DNA from: an uncultured Clostridia bacterium
GTDB lineage: Bacteria; Bacillota; Clostridia; Oscillospirales; Butyricicoccaceae
DNA: 12,243 nt
Direction: 5' to 3'
NCBI GenBank assembly: GCA_910586575.1
Contig: CAJUJQ010000095.1
Coordinates: 1-12,243, forward strand
In this document: positions 9,501 to 12,243 of the stretch, piece after piece
How the letters are laid out: each line of letters starts with the position of its first letter
Position numbering within the stretch: the stretch's first letter is position 1
Program-made: the position numbers and the translations under genes
Notes under the pieces: generated by a model
The model's input: only the letters and a program-made list of their open reading frames with translations
Told to the model about the DNA's origin: nothing
The model's database searches: none

Positions 9501-12195
9501 GAGTTCTACGTCATGGGTACGATGGGGCTGCGCGCCGGGATTTTGGTCGAGGTCGGCGTAAGCCTGATTACGAAATCGGTCGCTTATGTCGGCGTTTCGG
9601 CGGAGGTCGGGGCCTATGTGCAGCTATGGGGCTTCTTCTATTACAAGTATGAGCATGCCGCGTCATCGGGTACGGCTTCCGAAATGGCGGGCGCGTTCCT
9701 GATAGAAGTCGGCATTTACTTAGAGGTCAAATTCAATGCTTCGGCGTTGGGCGGGCGGTTTGCCTATAACCCGACGCTGTACGAGAATATGTGGCCGCTC
9801 CTGTCGGTCGGTGCACGCGAGTTTGTGCAGGACTTCTCCTATCCGCAGGAGGAAGCGCCTAAGGTGAATATGCGGCATGCGATACGCCGGTACACGCTGC
9901 CGGATGCCGTTTTCCGGATGGACGGGTTCGACCTGACTTCGGGTGAAGATATCGAAACGCAATTCAGCAGTGAGAGCGATTTCACCGTTGCGATTGACAA
10001 CCCGGCGTTCCGTTTCCTGCCGCAGAGCAACGAAATCACGGTTACGCCGGGTGCGGAGGACACCAGGCTGGACGGTACCATGACCATCACCTGGAAGGGC
10101 GGCGGCCTGGCGTTTACCTCGGAGCCGATCCGGCGCACCATCCCGCTGCATTGGGATTCCATCCGCGACGGCTGCTATATCGCCTTCCAGACCAACGGCG
10201 GCAGCGCGGTCAACCCGCTGAGCGGGGCGCCGGACTCCGCCATCACCGCGCCTGCGGACCCAGTACGGCAGGGCTATACTTTCAGCGGATGGTACGCTGA
10301 CGAGGACTGCACCACGCCGTATACCATCCCCGCGAAAATGCCGGGCACGGACGCGGTCGCCTACGCGGGCTGGACGCCGCGCACGGATACCCCCTACACG
10401 GTAGAGCACTACCGGCAGGAACTGAACGGGCAGTATACCCTTGCCGAAACCGAGCGGCTCACCGGGACAACCGGCACCGTTGCCACACCGGGGCGCAAGG
10501 ACAGCGAAGGCTTTGCCAGTCCGGCAGGGCAGGGGCTTTCCGTTGCGCCGGACGGCAGCGCCGTGCTGCGGTACTACTATCCCCGCAACAGCTACCGGGT
10601 AACCTTCAGCGCGGGCGCGCTGTCCGACCTGTTGGGGGATATTACCAACCTGTATAAATTCGGGGCGCTGGTCGCGCCTTACGCGCCGATTTTCGCGTCG
10701 GACGGCTGGACATTCACCGATTGGGACAACCTGCCGGATACCATGCCCGCCAAGGAAAACCTGGTGGCCACGGCGAAGTGGGAACCGGCGGAGGATACCC
10801 CCTACCGCGTCGAGCACTACCTGCAAACCGCTGATGATACCGGTTATGTGCTTGCCGAGGATGGCGTCGAATCGCTGCGCGGCACGACCAATACCGACGC
10901 GGTATTTGAAAAGCGCACCTATGAAGGCTACGGGGAGGGGACATACACCCCTGCCAAGATTGCCGCGCGCGGCACGACGGTCGTCAAGGTATATTATGAC
11001 CGCAACAAATATACGCTGACCTATGACCTGAACGCGCCAACCGGCACAACAGCTGAATTTGCTGCGGATGTGGAAGCAGCTGCGGAATGGCGGCAGGGCG
11101 CGCGGGTGACGCTGCTGAAGCCGGAAGAGGTAATTTGCGCGGGCTACGGCCTGACAGGCTGGTTCACCGACAAGGCATGCACCGAGCGCTTTGACGGCGT
11201 GATGCCGGACGCCGATTTGACGGTATACGCGGGCTGGGGTGCTGGCGAGGTTAATTACAGTGTCGTGCACCGCTGGGAGAACGCCAATGATACGGATTTC
11301 AGCGAGCATGAGACGGAAACCCTCAGCGGCCTTGTGGGCACGGAAGTGACGCCGGAGGCCAAGGTTTACGAAAACTTTAACGCACCGGAAACGCAGGCCG
11401 TTACCATTGCGGCGGACGGCAGCACGGTTGTCACCTACGATTACACGCGCAAAACCTTCCCACTTGCGTGGAATTTCGGTGAGGACGGCGAAGCGCCCTC
11501 GGGTTATACGGTGGGAGATGTCAAATTTGAAGCTTCCATCACCGCGCCCGTGCCCACGCGCCCGGGATACCGCTTCCTGCAAAAATGGTACCTGGGTGAG
11601 GATTCCGAAACCCCGGTGGAGCCTGCGGCGACTATGCCCGCAAACCCGCTGACATATTCCGCGCAGTGGGGCGCTGAAACCTATACCATCCAGTTTATCA
11701 GCAACGGCGGCACGGGCGGCCCCTCCGGCGGCGACGGCACGTATACACAGGAGGTCACGCATAAGCAGACCGTACCAACACCTTTGGAGGACTGCCGCTA
11801 TACCCGTGACGGTTATGATTTCGACGGGTGGAACACCAAGGAAAACGGCAGCGGCAAAGCCTATGCGGCTGGTGATGATGTTTCCGATATTATCGCTGAT
11901 TTGGTGCTGTACGCCCAGTGGGAGCCGGTGACATATCACATCACCTATCATCTGGACGGCGGAACGAACCACTCGGATAACCCCACTGAGTATACTGTTG
12001 AAAGCAATACCTTCACTTTGGAGGAGCCAACCCGTGAGGGCTTCAAGTTTACCGGCTGGACGGGAATGGGAATTACAAGCCCTGACAAGTCGGTGAGCAT
12101 TCCGAAGGGCAGCACCGGCGAACGCACCTACACGGCAAACTGGGCAGGTTTCTATACAATCAAGCTGAATTGTGACGGTGATGTCACACTTCGGG
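6519..12195 (+). CDS. Giant SLH-anchored InlB-B/MucBP repeat surface protein (3' partial)
   Basis: At least 1892 residues of a secreted surface protein, probably an adhesin. Order: signal peptide (1-28, cut after AFA); three SLH domains (about 37-88, 98-152, 164-216) with ITRE at 135-138 and TRAE at 202-205, expected to bind secondary cell-wall polymer; a Pro/Lys/Glu then Gly/Ser linker (about 224-276); a Listeria-Bacteroides (InlB B) repeat (277-345); an unassigned beta region; a duplicated module (505-575, 598-677); a helical stretch (about 690-725); a beta-rich domain (about 730-1108) holding an acidic run (865-885); another beta region; then InlB-B-type repeats (from 1219, 1358, 1497, 1645, 1721, 1805) alternating with MucBP-like repeats (1291-1357, 1427-1496, 1578-1644). 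GGAGGAG lies 4 bases before the ATG. The frame runs on to a TGA at 12216-12218, but that lies in adapter DNA: the final residues EIGRAHV are artefact and the true C-terminus is missing. Confidence 0.93.
8031..8243 (+). repeat. Duplicated surface-protein module, copy A
   Basis: Residues 505-575 of the giant protein. It has VGDIVSVYEGMSP (517-529), then YVRVT, an aromatic strand and a Val-rich end. Copy B lies about 100 residues later with the same order of motifs. I know no family name for it. Confidence 0.6.
8310..8549 (+). repeat. Duplicated surface-protein module, copy B
   Basis: Residues 598-677 of the giant protein. PGDYIAFYSGIIP (619-631) aligns with VGDIVSVYEGMSP of copy A (shared G, D, Y, G, P), and YARIT aligns with YVRVT. 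Both copies then run through a Tyr-rich strand into an acidic, Ile/Val-rich end. Divergence shows an old duplication. Confidence 0.6.
10383..12195 (+). repeat. C-terminal stalk of alternating MucBP-like and InlB-B-type repeats
   Basis: Three MucBP-like units (YTVEHY, YRVEHY and YSVVHR starts; YYYPRN, YYDRN and YDYTRK ends) alternate with InlB-B/Flg_new-type units ending in W (AKW, AGW, AQW). Two further InlB-B-type units follow in tandem (from residues 1721 and 1805), and a new unit begins at residue 1878 just before the sequence breaks off. An earlier InlB-B unit (residues 1219-1288) starts the array upstream of this span. The copies are divergent at DNA level, so this is an old repeat array and not a recent expansion. 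Confidence 0.8.
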
Positions 12196-12243
12196 AGATC
12201 GGAAGAGCACACGTCTGAACTCCAGTCACCTCCAATCATCTCG
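12196..12243 (+). other. Illumina TruSeq-type adapter with index (artefact)
   Basis: From 12196 the sequence reads AGATCGGAAGAGCACACGTC and continues unchanged as the standard TruSeq read-1 adapter up to 12229. An 8-base index, CTCCAATC (12230-12237), and ATCTCG, the start of the adapter's next constant part, follow. It is untrimmed library sequence, not genome. It creates a false stop for the giant gene, the false tail EIGRAHV, and on the minus strand a false protein start (MIGGDWSSDVCSSDL). Confidence 0.98.

Noticed and set aside
9720..12239. Very long minus-strand open frame opposite the giant gene
   Set aside because: It starts inside the adapter, has no ribosome binding site or recognisable domain, and mirrors the GC-rich codon pattern of the + strand gene. 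Other long minus-strand frames at 960-2066 and 2432-4006 are rejected as shadows for the same compositional reason.

Overview
The window looks like the end of a short-read contig from a GC-rich (about 60% by eye), Gram-positive-type anaerobe, most likely a gut Clostridia member of the Oscillospiraceae/Ruminococcaceae kind. The grounds are the gene set (TruA, a DUF5711-like protein paired with CvpA, a zinc-finger ClpE-type unfoldase, a FakA-domain protein, an SLH-anchored giant surface protein), strong purine-rich ribosome binding sites and SLH cell-wall anchoring. The taxonomic call is inference. All seven supported genes are on the + strand.

Region 1 (1-837): truA, a tRNA pseudouridine synthase, with a consensus-like -10 box so close to its ATG that the message would be nearly leaderless. 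Region 2 (838-5340): a DUF5711-like membrane-anchored propeller-type protein, a CvpA-family membrane protein 23 bases behind it, and a ClpE-type AAA+ unfoldase, closed by a GC-rich hairpin terminator. Region 3 (5365-6225): a stand-alone 83-residue protein matching the middle domain of fatty acid kinase FakA, translationally coupled by an ATGA overlap to a secreted/membrane protein with a DUF6199-like C-terminus, then a strong compound terminator. Region 4 (6226-6518): a well-formed sigma-A promoter (TAGACA, 17 bp, TGC-TATGAT) and a leader of about 190 nt with hairpins.

Region 5 (6519-12195): one open-ended gene for a secreted surface protein of at least 1892 residues. It has a signal peptide, three SLH domains, a Pro/Gly/Ser linker, a Listeria-Bacteroides (InlB B / Flg_new) repeat, an apparently undescribed duplicated module of about 70-80 residues, a central beta-rich domain with an acidic insertion, and a C-terminal stalk in which InlB-B-type repeats alternate with MucBP-like repeats. 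It is probably an adhesin or cell-wall-bound giant protein.

The last 48 bases (12196-12243) are not genomic. They are an Illumina TruSeq-type adapter with an 8-base index. The apparent stop codon of the giant gene lies in this adapter, so the gene is cut by the contig end and its true C-terminus is unknown. The most interesting biology is the giant protein's two unassigned regions and the stand-alone FakA middle domain. I saw no evidence of a defence system, CRISPR array, RNA gene or mobile element.
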